NCBI GenBank assembly: GCA_019090455.1
Contig: JAHRWA010000010.1
Coordinates: 124,001 to 188,000, forward strand
DNA: 64,000 bases
Reading direction: 5' to 3'
Origin: Pseudomonadales bacterium
Lineage (GTDB): Bacteria; Pseudomonadota; Gammaproteobacteria; Pseudomonadales; DC-out160
Shown: piece by piece, positions 19,260-28,513 of the stretch
Layout of the letters: every line of letters begins with the position of its first letter
Position numbering within the stretch: the stretch's first letter is position 1
Notes under the pieces: model-generated
What the model was told of the DNA's origin: nothing
What the model saw: only the letters and a program-made list of their open reading frames with translations
Database searches by the model: none
Translations under genes and position numbers: made by a program

Positions 19260-19661
19260 TTATATATTAGCCCCCAGTTTGCACCAATTCTTTTGACGGC
19301 GCTGGAGGCGCTCTTCTACTGTTTCACCATCATACTTTCTAAGAATGGGATCAAGCCTATAATTCGGTATATCGAGTGATTTCCCGTTGAGAACACAATA
19401 GTCATCACCATAAATTCTAGAAGTAATAATGATCACTCCACAATGAATACATTCGTGAAATTCAGAAGTTTCATGGCCGTGCTTAATAATTTTATGTTCT
19501 TTCTCAAGGCGAACTTTGAAATATACCGTCGATTCAGGATCACTTAGAAACTCAGCTTTACTGCTTTTACAATAATCACAGCTGCACTGGCGAGCGATGT
19601 ACTCTAATTTTTTAGAGACCCAGTCAATTGAAAAATTACCACAACGACAAGTCAACTCCAT
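19260..19661 (-). CDS. GFA/CENP-V family zinc-binding protein
   Basis: A 133-residue protein with the cysteine pattern of the GFA (glutathione-dependent formaldehyde-activating) fold. Cys5 and Cys7 are in CRCG, Cys26, Cys28 and Cys31 in CSCDYCK, and Cys71 and Cys74 in HECIHCG. These would bind two structural/catalytic zinc ions. The family name overstates the function, as most members have no proven activity on S-hydroxymethylglutathione. It is monocistronic and convergent with the DUF934 gene. Confidence 0.8.
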   Translation of the reverse strand: MELTCRCGNFSIDWVSKKLEYIARQCSCDYCKSSKAEFLSDPESTVYFKVRLEKEHKIIKHGHETSEFHECIHCGVIIITSRIYGDDYCVLNGKSLDIPNYRLDPILRKYDGETVEERLQRRQKNWCKLGANI

Positions 19662-19874
19662 ACACAGACTCCCTAAAATAAGTAGCCATTCGCCTTTATA
19701 CTCAAACGGTTGAAACCAAAATCTAACTGGTTAAATGACGCTCCGGCTATATACTTATAAACTATTCATTATCGTACAAGACTTAGATTACGGAAATATA
19801 GCTAAGCGAGCTAACCCATATCTAGGCCGCCCGAGAGGCGCACTGCGGAATTAAGGAAATAGCGACCTAACAGT

Positions 19875-21047
19875 ATGGCCGGCAGCGAATCCATTATTTT
19901 TTCATTCTTTCTTATTTTCAGTGGCGCTGCTTTGTTAGCGACTTTTGCCCTGTTTACCCGACAGCCGTTACTCGTCGCCTATATTGTACTCGGCGCCTTA
20001 CTCGGCCCATTCGGCATAAAACTGATAAACGACACCTCATTGCTAAAAGATTTTTCAAATATTGGAATTATCTTCTTATTGTTCTTACTTGGCTTAGATC
20101 TCAGGCCAAAGAACCTACTTCACACATTCAAAAAGGCCACCGTTGTTGAGCTACTAAGCAGTTTAATATTCGCTGGCGTTGGTTTTTCCATCGCATACTT
20201 TTGTGGCTTCAGTCTAATGGAGGCTCTATTTATCGGTATTGCGATGACCTTCTCCAGCACCATTATCGGGATTAAGTTACTGCCAACCACCGTATTGCAT
20301 CACAAGTACACCGGGGAAATCGTAGTTTCACTTTTACTCCTACAAGACCTGATGGCCATAATAGTTTTGATATTCATCTATAGCGCAGAACGCAATGACC
20401 TATCCTTCAGATCCATATCATGGGTGATTCTGTCACTGCCATTACTCGTGGGATTTGCATTTGGATTTGTACGCTTCATATTGTTGCCTTTACTCGAAAA
20501 ATTCGATAAGTATCATGAGTATATTTTCTTAATAGCAATAGGCTGGTGCTTAGGCGTTGCCGAATTGGCAGAAACTTTGGGGCTGTCTTTAGAAATTGGT
20601 GCCTTTATCGCGGGAATTTCGATCGCAAGCAGCCCGATATCTCAATACATAGCAAACAATCTAAAACCACTCAGAGACTTCTTTCTAATTCTATTTTTCT
20701 TCAGTTTAGGGGCGAGCTTTGATCTCAGTTTGCTGTCTAGCATTTGGATTCCGTCTATTATCCTCGCCGCAGCCATGCTAATTCTGAAACCACTAGTCTA
20801 CAGCAGGCTGCTTATTACGATGAAAGAAGAAAAAAATATGGCATGGGAAATTGGTTGGCGTTTAGGTCAAAATAGTGAATTTTCTTTACTCATTGCCTAT
20901 GTCGCTTCAAGTGCTGCTTTGATTGGGTACGAAGCCTCACATGTAATTCAAGCAACCGCAATTATGACATTTATCATATCCTCGTATCTCGTGGTATTTA
21001 GATATCCGACACCCATCGCTGTATCGGATGAACTAAGACGTGACTAA
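19875..21047 (+). CDS. CPA2-family cation/proton antiporter (Kef-like membrane domain)
   Basis: A 390-residue membrane protein with about twelve hydrophobic segments. It has the Kef/CPA2 signatures ALLGPFG near residue 40, IGIIFLLFLLGLDL, and GLSLEIGAFIAGISIASSP in the ion-binding core. It ends straight after the transport domain: the cytosolic TrkA-N/RCK regulatory part of KefB/KefC is missing. The start is a little uncertain because the AAGGAA site lies about 18 nt before the ATG. The ion (potassium, sodium) is unknown. It is convergent with sohB. Confidence 0.88.
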   Translation: MAGSESIIFSFFLIFSGAALLATFALFTRQPLLVAYIVLGALLGPFGIKLINDTSLLKDFSNIGIIFLLFLLGLDLRPKNLLHTFKKATVVELLSSLIFAGVGFSIAYFCGFSLMEALFIGIAMTFSSTIIGIKLLPTTVLHHKYTGEIVVSLLLLQDLMAIIVLIFIYSAERNDLSFRSISWVILSLPLLVGFAFGFVRFILLPLLEKFDKYHEYIFLIAIGWCLGVAELAETLGLSLEIGAFIAGISIASSPISQYIANNLKPLRDFFLILFFFSLGASFDLSLLSSIWIPSIILAAAMLILKPLVYSRLLITMKEEKNMAWEIGWRLGQNSEFSLLIAYVASSAALIGYEASHVIQATAIMTFIISSYLVVFRYPTPIAVSDELRRD

Positions 21048-21086
21048 TCCGTTATTGCACTTACTTTACGAACTGATAGTCGGATC

Positions 21087-22160
21087 TTATTTAAATAACT
21101 CACGATTGCGGCTGTAAACCCACTTTTCAATGACTCTTACCAGAGTATTTTCTAGACCGAATCCTATTTTTTCATTCCACGGTTTTTTAACTTCATAGGA
21201 AACAGCATAGAGATCTGCGTCTTTCGCGGCGCTGGTGAGGTACTCGTCACTAGTCATCACCTCGTCAATCAAATTCAATTCAACTGCACGTGATCCGTAC
21301 CAATGCTCTCCCGTCGCAATCCTATCAATATCAACTTGTGGACGATGCCCTTTAACAAATTCTTTGAATAACAAATGCGTATCTTCTAGCTCTTCAACAA
21401 ACTTCTTCTTACCTTTTTCCGTATTTTCCCCCAAAACAGACAGCGTTCTTTTGTACTCCCCCGCGGTTAATAACTCCACGTCCACATCGTATTTTTTGAG
21501 TAGCCGATGAATATTAGGCACTTGAGCAACAACACCGATTGAGCCAACGATCGCAAATGGAGCCGCAATAATTTTATTCGCCAAGCACGCCATCATGTAC
21601 CCACCACTAGCCGCCACATGATCGACTGCAACAGTTAACTTCACCCCTTGCTTCTTAATCCGTTCTAATTGAGACGAGGTCAAACCATAGGCGTGCACCA
21701 TTCCACCGGGACTTTCTAATCTAATAACAATCTCGTCTTGCTCTTCCGCCATGGATAACACAGCCGTGATTTCTTTTGCTAACTCCAAAGAACCTGATGC
21801 TTTGACATCACCATCAAAATCGAGAATGTACATTCTCTTTTTTCTATTTCCTGAATCAACATTTTCGGTGCTTTCTATCTTTTTAAGCGATTTTTTATCG
21901 CCTTTTTCTTTCTTCTTATCCGCTTTCTTTTGTTCTTTTTGTAATTTCTTTAAATGAGCTTTATCCAGAACATGATTTTCTAATGCGTGTTTCAAATCAT
22001 CATACTCATCATTTAAATAACGAATATCCAGCTGGCCTTTAGATTCCTTTTTAGGACGACTTGCTGCGGAAAAAACACCACTCACTAAAACCAGCCCGAC
22101 AATCAGCACTGTTACCGATTCCGCTAAAAACAACCCATACTGCGATATGATTTCGACCAC
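21087..22160 (-). CDS. sohB: Inner-membrane serine protease SohB
   Basis: A 357-residue signal-peptide-peptidase-like protease of family S49. One N-terminal membrane anchor (about residues 8-30) is followed by a highly charged Lys-rich linker (about 65-110) and the protease domain. ESPGGMVHAYG forms the oxyanion strand, Ser185 in HVAASGGYMMA is the nucleophile, and Lys237 in GEYKRTL is the general base. The start is a GTG with AGGT upstream. It is the last gene of a leftward group with fimL, nudC and a small membrane protein, in the same order as in Pseudomonas as I recall it. Confidence 0.94.
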   Translation of the reverse strand: MVEIISQYGLFLAESVTVLIVGLVLVSGVFSAASRPKKESKGQLDIRYLNDEYDDLKHALENHVLDKAHLKKLQKEQKKADKKKEKGDKKSLKKIESTENVDSGNRKKRMYILDFDGDVKASGSLELAKEITAVLSMAEEQDEIVIRLESPGGMVHAYGLTSSQLERIKKQGVKLTVAVDHVAASGGYMMACLANKIIAAPFAIVGSIGVVAQVPNIHRLLKKYDVDVELLTAGEYKRTLSVLGENTEKGKKKFVEELEDTHLLFKEFVKGHRPQVDIDRIATGEHWYGSRAVELNLIDEVMTSDEYLTSAAKDADLYAVSYEVKKPWNEKIGFGLENTLVRVIEKWVYSRNRELFK

Positions 22161-22258
22161 TAGAAACTACCTATTCACGTTAAAAGAAGGGATTATACAG
22201 GTCTAATAACTGTCATGATATGCTATTGAAGGGAAGGAGATAAATTGGGAAAATGAAT

Positions 22259-22924
22259 TTAATTCCAAGCTTCAATAGCGACTTCTGCTCGCTGATTAAC
22301 GGCTCTTGCCACCAACCCCGTATTCGATGCCGTTACTGAAAAAATGCCACCATCCGCCATGGGCAAAAAAGTAGCACTCCCATATTTCGCATCCAGCCAA
22401 GGTATCCAGGAGCCCGAGGTCAACTTGCCATTATAAACATACGTCCATAAATCAAACCCTATCTCTGGCTCCGCCAGAGAATAAACAGTTCGAGATTCTG
22501 CTCTTTCCTGCTCCAGTGAAAGATAGCGCCCTTGAATACGGTCCAGTTTATAGCCGGGTGTGAAACCCATCCCCGCAAGAAGTCCATTCCACTTCATAAA
22601 TCGGGCATCCAACTGCCACAAATCACCCTGGATATCGAAAGTCTGCTCACGACCGCTAGCTTCAGCAACGGTCGCCTGATAACGTTGCTGACTCAACCTT
22701 TTAAAACTGACGGTGGCAACAGAAGACTCTTCCATAAGCTGTTTGTAAGAGTAAAAATTTAACGATAATGCAGCAAAAAATAACGCGGCCACAAGAAGCA
22801 CCAACCCCAACGTCCCCTTCAACCAGGCAACAAACCAGCCCCTTTTTATCAACAAAAAAGCACTGCCCAGTAGGAATAACAAACTGAGGATTAAAATCAA
22901 CCCAGTAATCCATTGATATTGCAC
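22259..22924 (-). CDS. Conserved membrane protein of unknown function (between nudC and sohB)
   Basis: A 221-residue protein with two N-terminal membrane spans (about residues 5-27 and 34-56). A periplasmic-looking domain follows, of beta-rich character with many aromatic residues (GDLWQLDARFMKWNGLLAGMG, ERAESRTVYSLAEPEIGFDLW). It has no cysteines. The GTG start has AAGGTG a few bases upstream. Counterparts in Pseudomonas are sometimes labelled multidrug efflux protein, but nothing in this sequence looks like a transporter. Its fixed place between nudC and sohB is the only functional hint. Confidence 0.75.
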   Translation of the reverse strand: MQYQWITGLILILSLLFLLGSAFLLIKRGWFVAWLKGTLGLVLLVAALFFAALSLNFYSYKQLMEESSVATVSFKRLSQQRYQATVAEASGREQTFDIQGDLWQLDARFMKWNGLLAGMGFTPGYKLDRIQGRYLSLEQERAESRTVYSLAEPEIGFDLWTYVYNGKLTSGSWIPWLDAKYGSATFLPMADGGIFSVTASNTGLVARAVNQRAEVAIEAWN

Positions 22925-22967
22925 TATTCAATCACCTTAGCTTTTTAGAGGACACATCAGAATTAAT

Positions 22968-23786
22968 CTATTGGTTTTCTATATACTCATCAATCAATAG
23001 ACGCGCAATTGATCCACTTGGCGGAATCTTTGGCAGCGCATCAAGGCTCCACCAACGTGCGTCAATGATCTCTTTACCATCAACTACAATCTCACCACTC
23101 TCAAACTTGGCATGAAAGCCGATCATAAGAGAATTCGGAAAAGGCCAAGGCTGACTACCGACATACTTGATATCTTTAACGGTAACGCCCACCTCTTCAA
23201 AAACTTCTCTCTGCACCGCCTCTTCAATAGTCTCTCCTGGCTCAATGAATCCAGCCAGAGTACTGTAAACTCGCGGCGGAAAATGAGGAGAACGGCCCAG
23301 CAACACTTCATCCCCGCGAGTCACCAAACAAATAACGCAGGGAGAAATTCGCGGATACTGTATCAGATTACAGACGTCACACACTTTGGCTCTATCCTCG
23401 GCATGATCCCCCATCTTCTCACCACACTGCCCACAAAACTGATGAGTTAACTCCCAATCCAAAACCTGCTTTGCTCTACCTGCCACTTGGAAAACAGCCT
23501 GATCGCTCTGTCCCAACAGCTCGCGAATATTAATCGTATAATATCCATTTGGAAGCGTGGATTCAGGGATTACGGACACAGCAAAACAATGCTGACTATG
23601 AAATGAGCCGAGATAGTGCTGAGAACTAGCTGCGATATTAAGCTCACTAAAGTTAGGTGATTGAGGTACCAAGATCCCTCCCTCGTCTTCAGATACCACC
23701 AGCTCTCCACCCAAAAAAGCAAACCAGATCGCACCCGTACTTAAGTCCGTCGGAGGTTTCACTCCAGGCTTAAATAAAATCCCCAT
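22968..23786 (-). CDS. nudC: NAD(+)/NADH diphosphatase NudC
   Basis: NudC splits NADH/NAD into NMN(H) and AMP and removes NAD caps from RNA 5' ends. The 272-residue protein has a zinc ribbon (Cys118, Cys121, Cys136, Cys139) and a Nudix box starting at GFIEPGETIEEA (residues 179-190) and continuing REVFEEVGV. It also has the NADH-pyrophosphatase signature SQPWPFPNSLM. An in-frame ATG at 23810 adds eight residues. I favour 23786 because a GGGG ribosome site precedes it by about 8 nt. It follows fimL in the same direction. Confidence 0.94.
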   Translation of the reverse strand: MGILFKPGVKPPTDLSTGAIWFAFLGGELVVSEDEGGILVPQSPNFSELNIAASSQHYLGSFHSQHCFAVSVIPESTLPNGYYTINIRELLGQSDQAVFQVAGRAKQVLDWELTHQFCGQCGEKMGDHAEDRAKVCDVCNLIQYPRISPCVICLVTRGDEVLLGRSPHFPPRVYSTLAGFIEPGETIEEAVQREVFEEVGVTVKDIKYVGSQPWPFPNSLMIGFHAKFESGEIVVDGKEIIDARWWSLDALPKIPPSGSIARLLIDEYIENQ

Positions 23787-23902
23787 CGATATACCCCATT
23801 GATCAAACATTCAAAAAATCGAACTTTTATATCTTCGTGTTTATCTTCGCGCTTTCAATATCTCTAGCCTGAACAACTCAGCACAATTTTGACAACCCTA
23901 CA

Positions 23903-25612
23903 CTATGCGATGGCAACTATGGGATACCCTAATTCATGAACACTTTCTTCCGCCACATCTAGCACGCCATCACCAATGGGCTTGTTTTCCTCCATGCTCT
24001 CTAAATAGTAATCGATACTTGTGAGAGCGTCGGCTAAAGTCTCCATCAAATGCACATCCGGTTTGCCCTCAGTGCTGTTAATAAGACGTTTCTCGACATA
24101 GTCACCACATGAATCCATCACTTTAGCTGCCCGCTCCAATTGCAAAAAAATCAGACCGCCCCAGATCGAATGCAATGTGACAGGCACATTATTCAGATGC
24201 ATTTCATCCCAATGAGAATCGACATAGGAAGATATAGCTCTCTTCGCTAGCGATAAACCAGCTCTACTTTCACCGACTAAGACCTGCCTGGCCTCTTCCA
24301 ATTGACTGAGGGAAATAGCATCATCCTCACTGACCTCTAACCTCTGATGCGCTGCTGGAGAATTGGCATTCTTCAATTCAACAATTGCATTTTCTACAAA
24401 TAATAGGGAGTCCGCAACGGCATGATACTCTACACTATCAAGGTCCACTCCATTCTCAGACCATTTTTGAATTCGATCGGCTAAATCATGTAAGACATTA
24501 CTGGGATCTATTAGCCCTAACATAATTAATGTCTGTGACGTTCTGATAAGACCTGCTCTCACCGATTCATAGGTATCGTCGCCGCTTTGCACGCCTCTAG
24601 CGCCAAGATCTAGCGTGTCTTTAATATGGCTTAATTCATCTTTCAATGCGGCTGTAACTGTTTGTATTACAGCTCCACCAGGCCCCGTCATCAAATCCCG
24701 TTCCCGACACAATGCGATATCGGTATAAGTATTAGTATCAAGCGCAAAGGCTCTTTTTAATTCAACAATGTTGTCATCATCTTTATCAGCCAATGAAACA
24801 AAATAGAGACACTCTTTCAATAGCTGGGCTGGAGGATCTTGGCTTAGCACCTGTTCGCCTTGATGCACCAATAGTTTTATTTGCCGATCTATTTTTCCGA
24901 ACACCGATTTTCGAACATTATTTAATTCTATCGTTTCAGTGACAAAAGCCTCTATCGCCCCCGTTGCGACCCACCACAACTTACCCATCGGCACATCACC
25001 GCATAAAGCGTCTATTCGCTGCAAAGCTCTGAGCATCAATCTAAAATTTGTCTTTGGATTTTCACCTTTGAAAACACCTAACATCCCAACCTGATACATT
25101 AATCGCAATCGCCGCGATAGAATGGGAATATCCGATAAATCCACAGCACTAGAACTCTTGACACTAAAATCTCTTACTACATTTAGATTGACAGCAAAAA
25201 AAGAACTCTCGGCGACAAATGACTTTTTCCCTATCACTCGCAGCTCATTAATAGTAGTAATTAACAACGCAGGGAAAATACTCTGCTTGATATGAACATA
25301 TTCAAGATAATGGTTAAGGATAATGATCGCGTTACTTAATGCCGCTAACTGTATTTCGTTATCATCATTACGCTCATCAAATACATCCTTACTTAATAAT
25401 TCCATTTCACTGATGAGCATCGTCGCACCAGGCAGGCCAATTAGCCGAAATATACCTCGTACTTGACGAAACAACTCTATGGCCAACTTTAATTTAGCTT
25501 CATTTTCGGTATCGTCAGCATACATTTCGATAGCCGTTTCAGCCTGCTTCAGCGTATTGTCTATTTCAGCCTTGACCAAATTTAGTGAACCGATACCATC
25601 GATGGTAACCAT
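23903..25612 (-). CDS. fimL: FimL-like pilus/cAMP signalling scaffold
   Basis: A 569-residue cytoplasmic protein without membrane segments, rich in helices. It resembles FimL of Pseudomonas, a relative of the ChpA N-terminus whose histidine-phosphotransfer-like domains cannot be phosphorylated. In Pseudomonas FimL acts with FimV and PilG to activate adenylate cyclase and twitching motility. No HxxKG phosphotransfer motif is visible. The assignment rests on overall likeness, length, and the neighbours nudC and nhaB, which flank PA1822 (fimL) in PAO1 as I recall. A GGAG site lies 5 nt before the ATG. Its presence predicts a type IV pilus and Chp system elsewhere. Confidence 0.82.
   Translation of the reverse strand: MVTIDGIGSLNLVKAEIDNTLKQAETAIEMYADDTENEAKLKLAIELFRQVRGIFRLIGLPGATMLISEMELLSKDVFDERNDDNEIQLAALSNAIIILNHYLEYVHIKQSIFPALLITTINELRVIGKKSFVAESSFFAVNLNVVRDFSVKSSSAVDLSDIPILSRRLRLMYQVGMLGVFKGENPKTNFRLMLRALQRIDALCGDVPMGKLWWVATGAIEAFVTETIELNNVRKSVFGKIDRQIKLLVHQGEQVLSQDPPAQLLKECLYFVSLADKDDDNIVELKRAFALDTNTYTDIALCRERDLMTGPGGAVIQTVTAALKDELSHIKDTLDLGARGVQSGDDTYESVRAGLIRTSQTLIMLGLIDPSNVLHDLADRIQKWSENGVDLDSVEYHAVADSLLFVENAIVELKNANSPAAHQRLEVSEDDAISLSQLEEARQVLVGESRAGLSLAKRAISSYVDSHWDEMHLNNVPVTLHSIWGGLIFLQLERAAKVMDSCGDYVEKRLINSTEGKPDVHLMETLADALTSIDYYLESMEENKPIGDGVLDVAEESVHELGYPIVAIA
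25594..25607. other. 14-bp perfect palindrome in the first codons of fimL
   Basis: TACCATCGATGGTA covers fimL codons 2 to 7. It could be a chance consequence of the amino acids encoded or a binding site overlapping the initiation region. No known regulator is suggested. Confidence 0.5.
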
Positions 25613-26140
25613 GAATACTCCATACTTTCGTTCGAAATAAAAATCAATCTGTAATGACTCTTTTCCCTGATTATAGAAAATGTATAGTTATCTGTATAAC
25701 CATATGATCTACATTATAATCTTGCTCCACTTACGCTCCTCTATCGTATGCGGGGGCGGCGCCGTGAATACATCGATTAATATATGAGAAAACAACACTA
25801 GGCTTCAAACATTCAATATTGGCGGAAATGACATATTGATACTCACTCAGCCACTATTGAATCCAGCTGCTAAAACAATATTACTTTAGCTTTATTAGAT
25901 CATTGCTCTATCCACAATGTAAGGCAAGTTTGCATATAAAATTCATAGGTTTAAAAATTTGTCCTAGTATTAAAGATAGACGTGGTTAATAAATTTGCAC
26001 TTAATTTTGAACTTAGCTAAAGCACTAGGAAAACACCATTCAATCCAGTACCATCCCCGCTTTTGAATCGCAGACAAGTGCCACATAATCTACACAATTT
26101 AAATATATAAATAGATGACATTCATGAGGAACAACACATA
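25613..26140. promoter_or_regulatory. Divergent 528-bp fimL-nhaB spacer
   Basis: No gene is apparent. On the fimL side a plausible sigma-70 promoter on the minus strand has -35 TATACA (25698-25693), a 17-bp spacer and -10 TATAAT (25675-25670). The small inverted repeat GTTAT-CTGT-ATAAC (25687-25700) overlaps its -35. On the nhaB side, only the ribosome site TGAGGAAC before the ATG at 26141 is clear. In Pseudomonas an enoyl-CoA hydratase gene lies between these genes; here there is none. Confidence 0.5.
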
Positions 26141-27646
26141 ATGAATACCACATTGCCTCAAGCCTTTGTCCACAACTTCCTCGGCCAATCGCCAGACTGG
26201 TATAAAAAAACCATTCTCGCGTTTCTCGTGCTTAACCCAATTTTATTGTACATTTTTGGGCCATTCATCACGGGCTGGTTGTTAATTCTCGAATTTATTT
26301 TTACATTAGCAATGGCATTAAAGTGCTATCCATTACAGCCAGGAGGCTTATTGGCGATAGAGGCGGTAGTCCTTGGTATGACCAGTGCCGAATCTGTTAA
26401 GCACGAAGTATTTCAAAACTTCCCCGTTATCTTGCTGCTTATGTTTATGGTGGCAGGTATTTATTTCATGAAAGATTTATTGCTATTCGCTTTTACGAAA
26501 TTACTTCTCAATGTGCGATCTAAGGCCCTACTGTCTCTATTATTTTGCTTTTCGTCCGCTATCCTCTCCGCTTTTTTAGATGCATTAACCGTTACCGCTG
26601 TTGTTATTAGTGTATCGGTGGGATTTTATTCCGTGTATCACAAAGTCGCATCGGGCAAGCACTTTAACCATGATCATGATCATTCAGATGATGAGGAAGT
26701 GCACGAGCTACATCATGACGACCTCGTTAACTATCGTTCTTTTCTTCGCAGTTTAATGATGCACGCTGCTGTGGGTACCGCGTTAGGTGGCGTCTGCACT
26801 ACAGTAGGTGAGCCACAGAATTTATTGATTGCAGGTATTATGGATTGGGATTTCATTACGTTCTTTAAAGTCATGTCTCCCATCACAATGCCGGTTTTAG
26901 TAGCAGGACTGATAACTTGCCTCCTACTTGAAAAGCTTAAATGGTTTGGTTACGGCGAAGAATTAAAAGACAATATTAGACAAATCTTGACCGACTACGA
27001 TATAGAGCAGTCTCGAAAAAGGACCAACAAAAATGTTGCAGCTTTGGTAATCCAAGCTGTCGCTGCGCTAATACTGGTCTTAGGTCTTGCCTTTCATGTT
27101 GCTGAAGTAGGCTTAGTTGGCCTTGTAATCATTGTGTTCCAAACTGCCTTTAATGGCATAACGGAAGAGCATGCTTTGGGCCACGCTTTTGAAGAGGCTC
27201 TACCCTTTACCTCTCTTCTCGTAGTTTTCTTTGCAGTAGTCGCCGTCATTCATGACCAACATTTATTTAGTCCGATTATCTCTGCGGTACTCGCTATGGA
27301 TATCGAAAAGCAACCGAGTATGTTTTTCTTAGCCAATGGCATTTTATCGGCGATTAGTGATAACGTATTTGTCGCGACAATTTATATCACAGAAGTCAAC
27401 AGGGCTTTTCTTGCAGGTGAAATCACTAGGGAACATTTTGAAAACCTGGCAGTTGCCATCAACACAGGAACAAACTTACCGAGTGTTGCAACACCCAATG
27501 GTCAAGCCGCCTTTTTGTTCTTACTCACCTCTTCACTTGCCCCACTGATTAGATTGTCTTACGGGAAAATGGTCATTATGGCCTTCCCCTACACTGTCGT
27601 ATTAACAATTGTGGGCCTTTACTTCGTATCTACTACTTTAAAATAG
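26141..27646 (+). CDS. nhaB: Na+/H+ antiporter NhaB
   Basis: NhaB exports sodium in exchange for protons across the inner membrane. The 501-residue protein has about twelve membrane segments and matches NhaB through its length: an N-terminal [11 protein letters not shown], the core [16 protein letters not shown], and [16 protein letters not shown] cytoplasmic or periplasmic loop around residues 170-190 is strikingly rich in His and Asp/Glu ([20 protein letters not shown]), a possible metal- or pH-sensing insert. A sodium pump fits a marine or brackish habitat. The gene is monocistronic and convergent with dnaQ. Confidence 0.96.
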   Translation: MNTTLPQAFVHNFLGQSPDWYKKTILAFLVLNPILLYIFGPFITGWLLILEFIFTLAMALKCYPLQPGGLLAIEAVVLGMTSAESVKHEVFQNFPVILLLMFMVAGIYFMKDLLLFAFTKLLLNVRSKALLSLLFCFSSAILSAFLDALTVTAVVISVSVGFYSVYHKVASGKHFNHDHDHSDDEEVHELHHDDLVNYRSFLRSLMMHAAVGTALGGVCTTVGEPQNLLIAGIMDWDFITFFKVMSPITMPVLVAGLITCLLLEKLKWFGYGEELKDNIRQILTDYDIEQSRKRTNKNVAALVIQAVAALILVLGLAFHVAEVGLVGLVIIVFQTAFNGITEEHALGHAFEEALPFTSLLVVFFAVVAVIHDQHLFSPIISAVLAMDIEKQPSMFFLANGILSAISDNVFVATIYITEVNRAFLAGEITREHFENLAVAINTGTNLPSVATPNGQAAFLFLLTSSLAPLIRLSYGKMVIMAFPYTVVLTIVGLYFVSTTLK

Positions 27647-27660
27647 AGACACCATCGTCC

Positions 27661-27710
27661 ATACAGGTAAACGTTAATATAGGCAAATCGTCGATACTGG
27701 CAAACGTTTA
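27661..27710. repeat. Three-unit degenerate tandem repeat between nhaB and dnaQ
   Basis: Three head-to-tail units lie at 27661-27676, 27677-27693 and 27694-27710, with the theme ATACAGGTAAACGTTA. The last unit overlaps the dnaQ stop codon. The first and last also form a 9-bp inverted pair (GTAAACGTT and AACGTTTAC), so the transcript from either side could fold there. Confidence 0.7.
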
Positions 27711-28409
27711 CTGCAACCAAACGCAGCCACCATCAGTGGCTTCGTTTAGCCCTTTAATTCTCGCATCGTGCTCCGTTAATTCACTTGCATTGGCTCGCAC
27801 GATTTTCAACCCGCCCTTCTCTCCAGCTATACGTCGAATTGCCTCGCCCCCCACCAGCCCATCGTTTTCTCCCGCTAGCGATAAAGTCGTCTGCCCGCCT
27901 GTCATGGCTAAATACACGTCAGCTAATATTTCTGAATCTAACAGGGCTCCATGAAGGTCGCGGTGATCATTATTAACGCCATATCGTTTACATAATGCAT
28001 CTAAACTATTTTTTTGACCCGGATGTTTTGCCCGCGCCAATACGAGTGTATCGAGAACAGTACAAAAAGTAGCAGTGGGTGAAAACTCTCTGCCGCCCAA
28101 TTTAAATTCACTATCCATAAAGCCCACATCAAAAGGGGCATTATGGATAACCAGTTCGGCACCCGAAATGAATTCAACAAATTCTGAGGCAATGCTGAGA
28201 AACGGGGGTTTATCTGCCAAAAACTCATTGGTTATGCCATGGACTTCCATAGCACCATCATCAATTTGGCGTTCGGGATTGACGTACTGGTGATAAGTTC
28301 TACCAGTGAGCTTGCGGTCAACCATTTCAACGCAGCCGATTTCGATAATTCGATGACCTTGCGTATGCTCCAATCCCGTGGTCTCTGTATCCAAAACAAC
28401 TTGCCGCAT
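27708..28409 (-). CDS. dnaQ: DNA polymerase III epsilon subunit (proofreading exonuclease)
   Basis: The 3'-5' proofreading exonuclease of the replicative polymerase. The 233-residue protein has the DEDDh catalytic set: Asp7 and Glu9 in VLDTETTG, Asp94 in HNAPFDVGFM, and His153 with Asp158 in LHGALLDSE. The C-terminal tail (about 190-233), which binds the polymerase alpha subunit, is present. It begins directly at the conserved MRQVVLDTETTG, so the start is secure. In many relatives rnhA lies between dnaQ and the neighbouring methyltransferase gene; here only 104 bp separate them. Confidence 0.96.
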   Translation of the reverse strand: MRQVVLDTETTGLEHTQGHRIIEIGCVEMVDRKLTGRTYHQYVNPERQIDDGAMEVHGITNEFLADKPPFLSIASEFVEFISGAELVIHNAPFDVGFMDSEFKLGGREFSPTATFCTVLDTLVLARAKHPGQKNSLDALCKRYGVNNDHRDLHGALLDSEILADVYLAMTGGQTTLSLAGENDGLVGGEAIRRIAGEKGGLKIVRANASELTEHDARIKGLNEATDGGCVWLQ

Positions 28410-28513
28410 AAACTACTCGCATAATGAAATATAGGTAAAAGATTCGCCGGAATCACATGAGGCTTATTTCTCATATTCAATTCTAACACTGACAAAAAAC
28501 TGAGCAGCACCTC

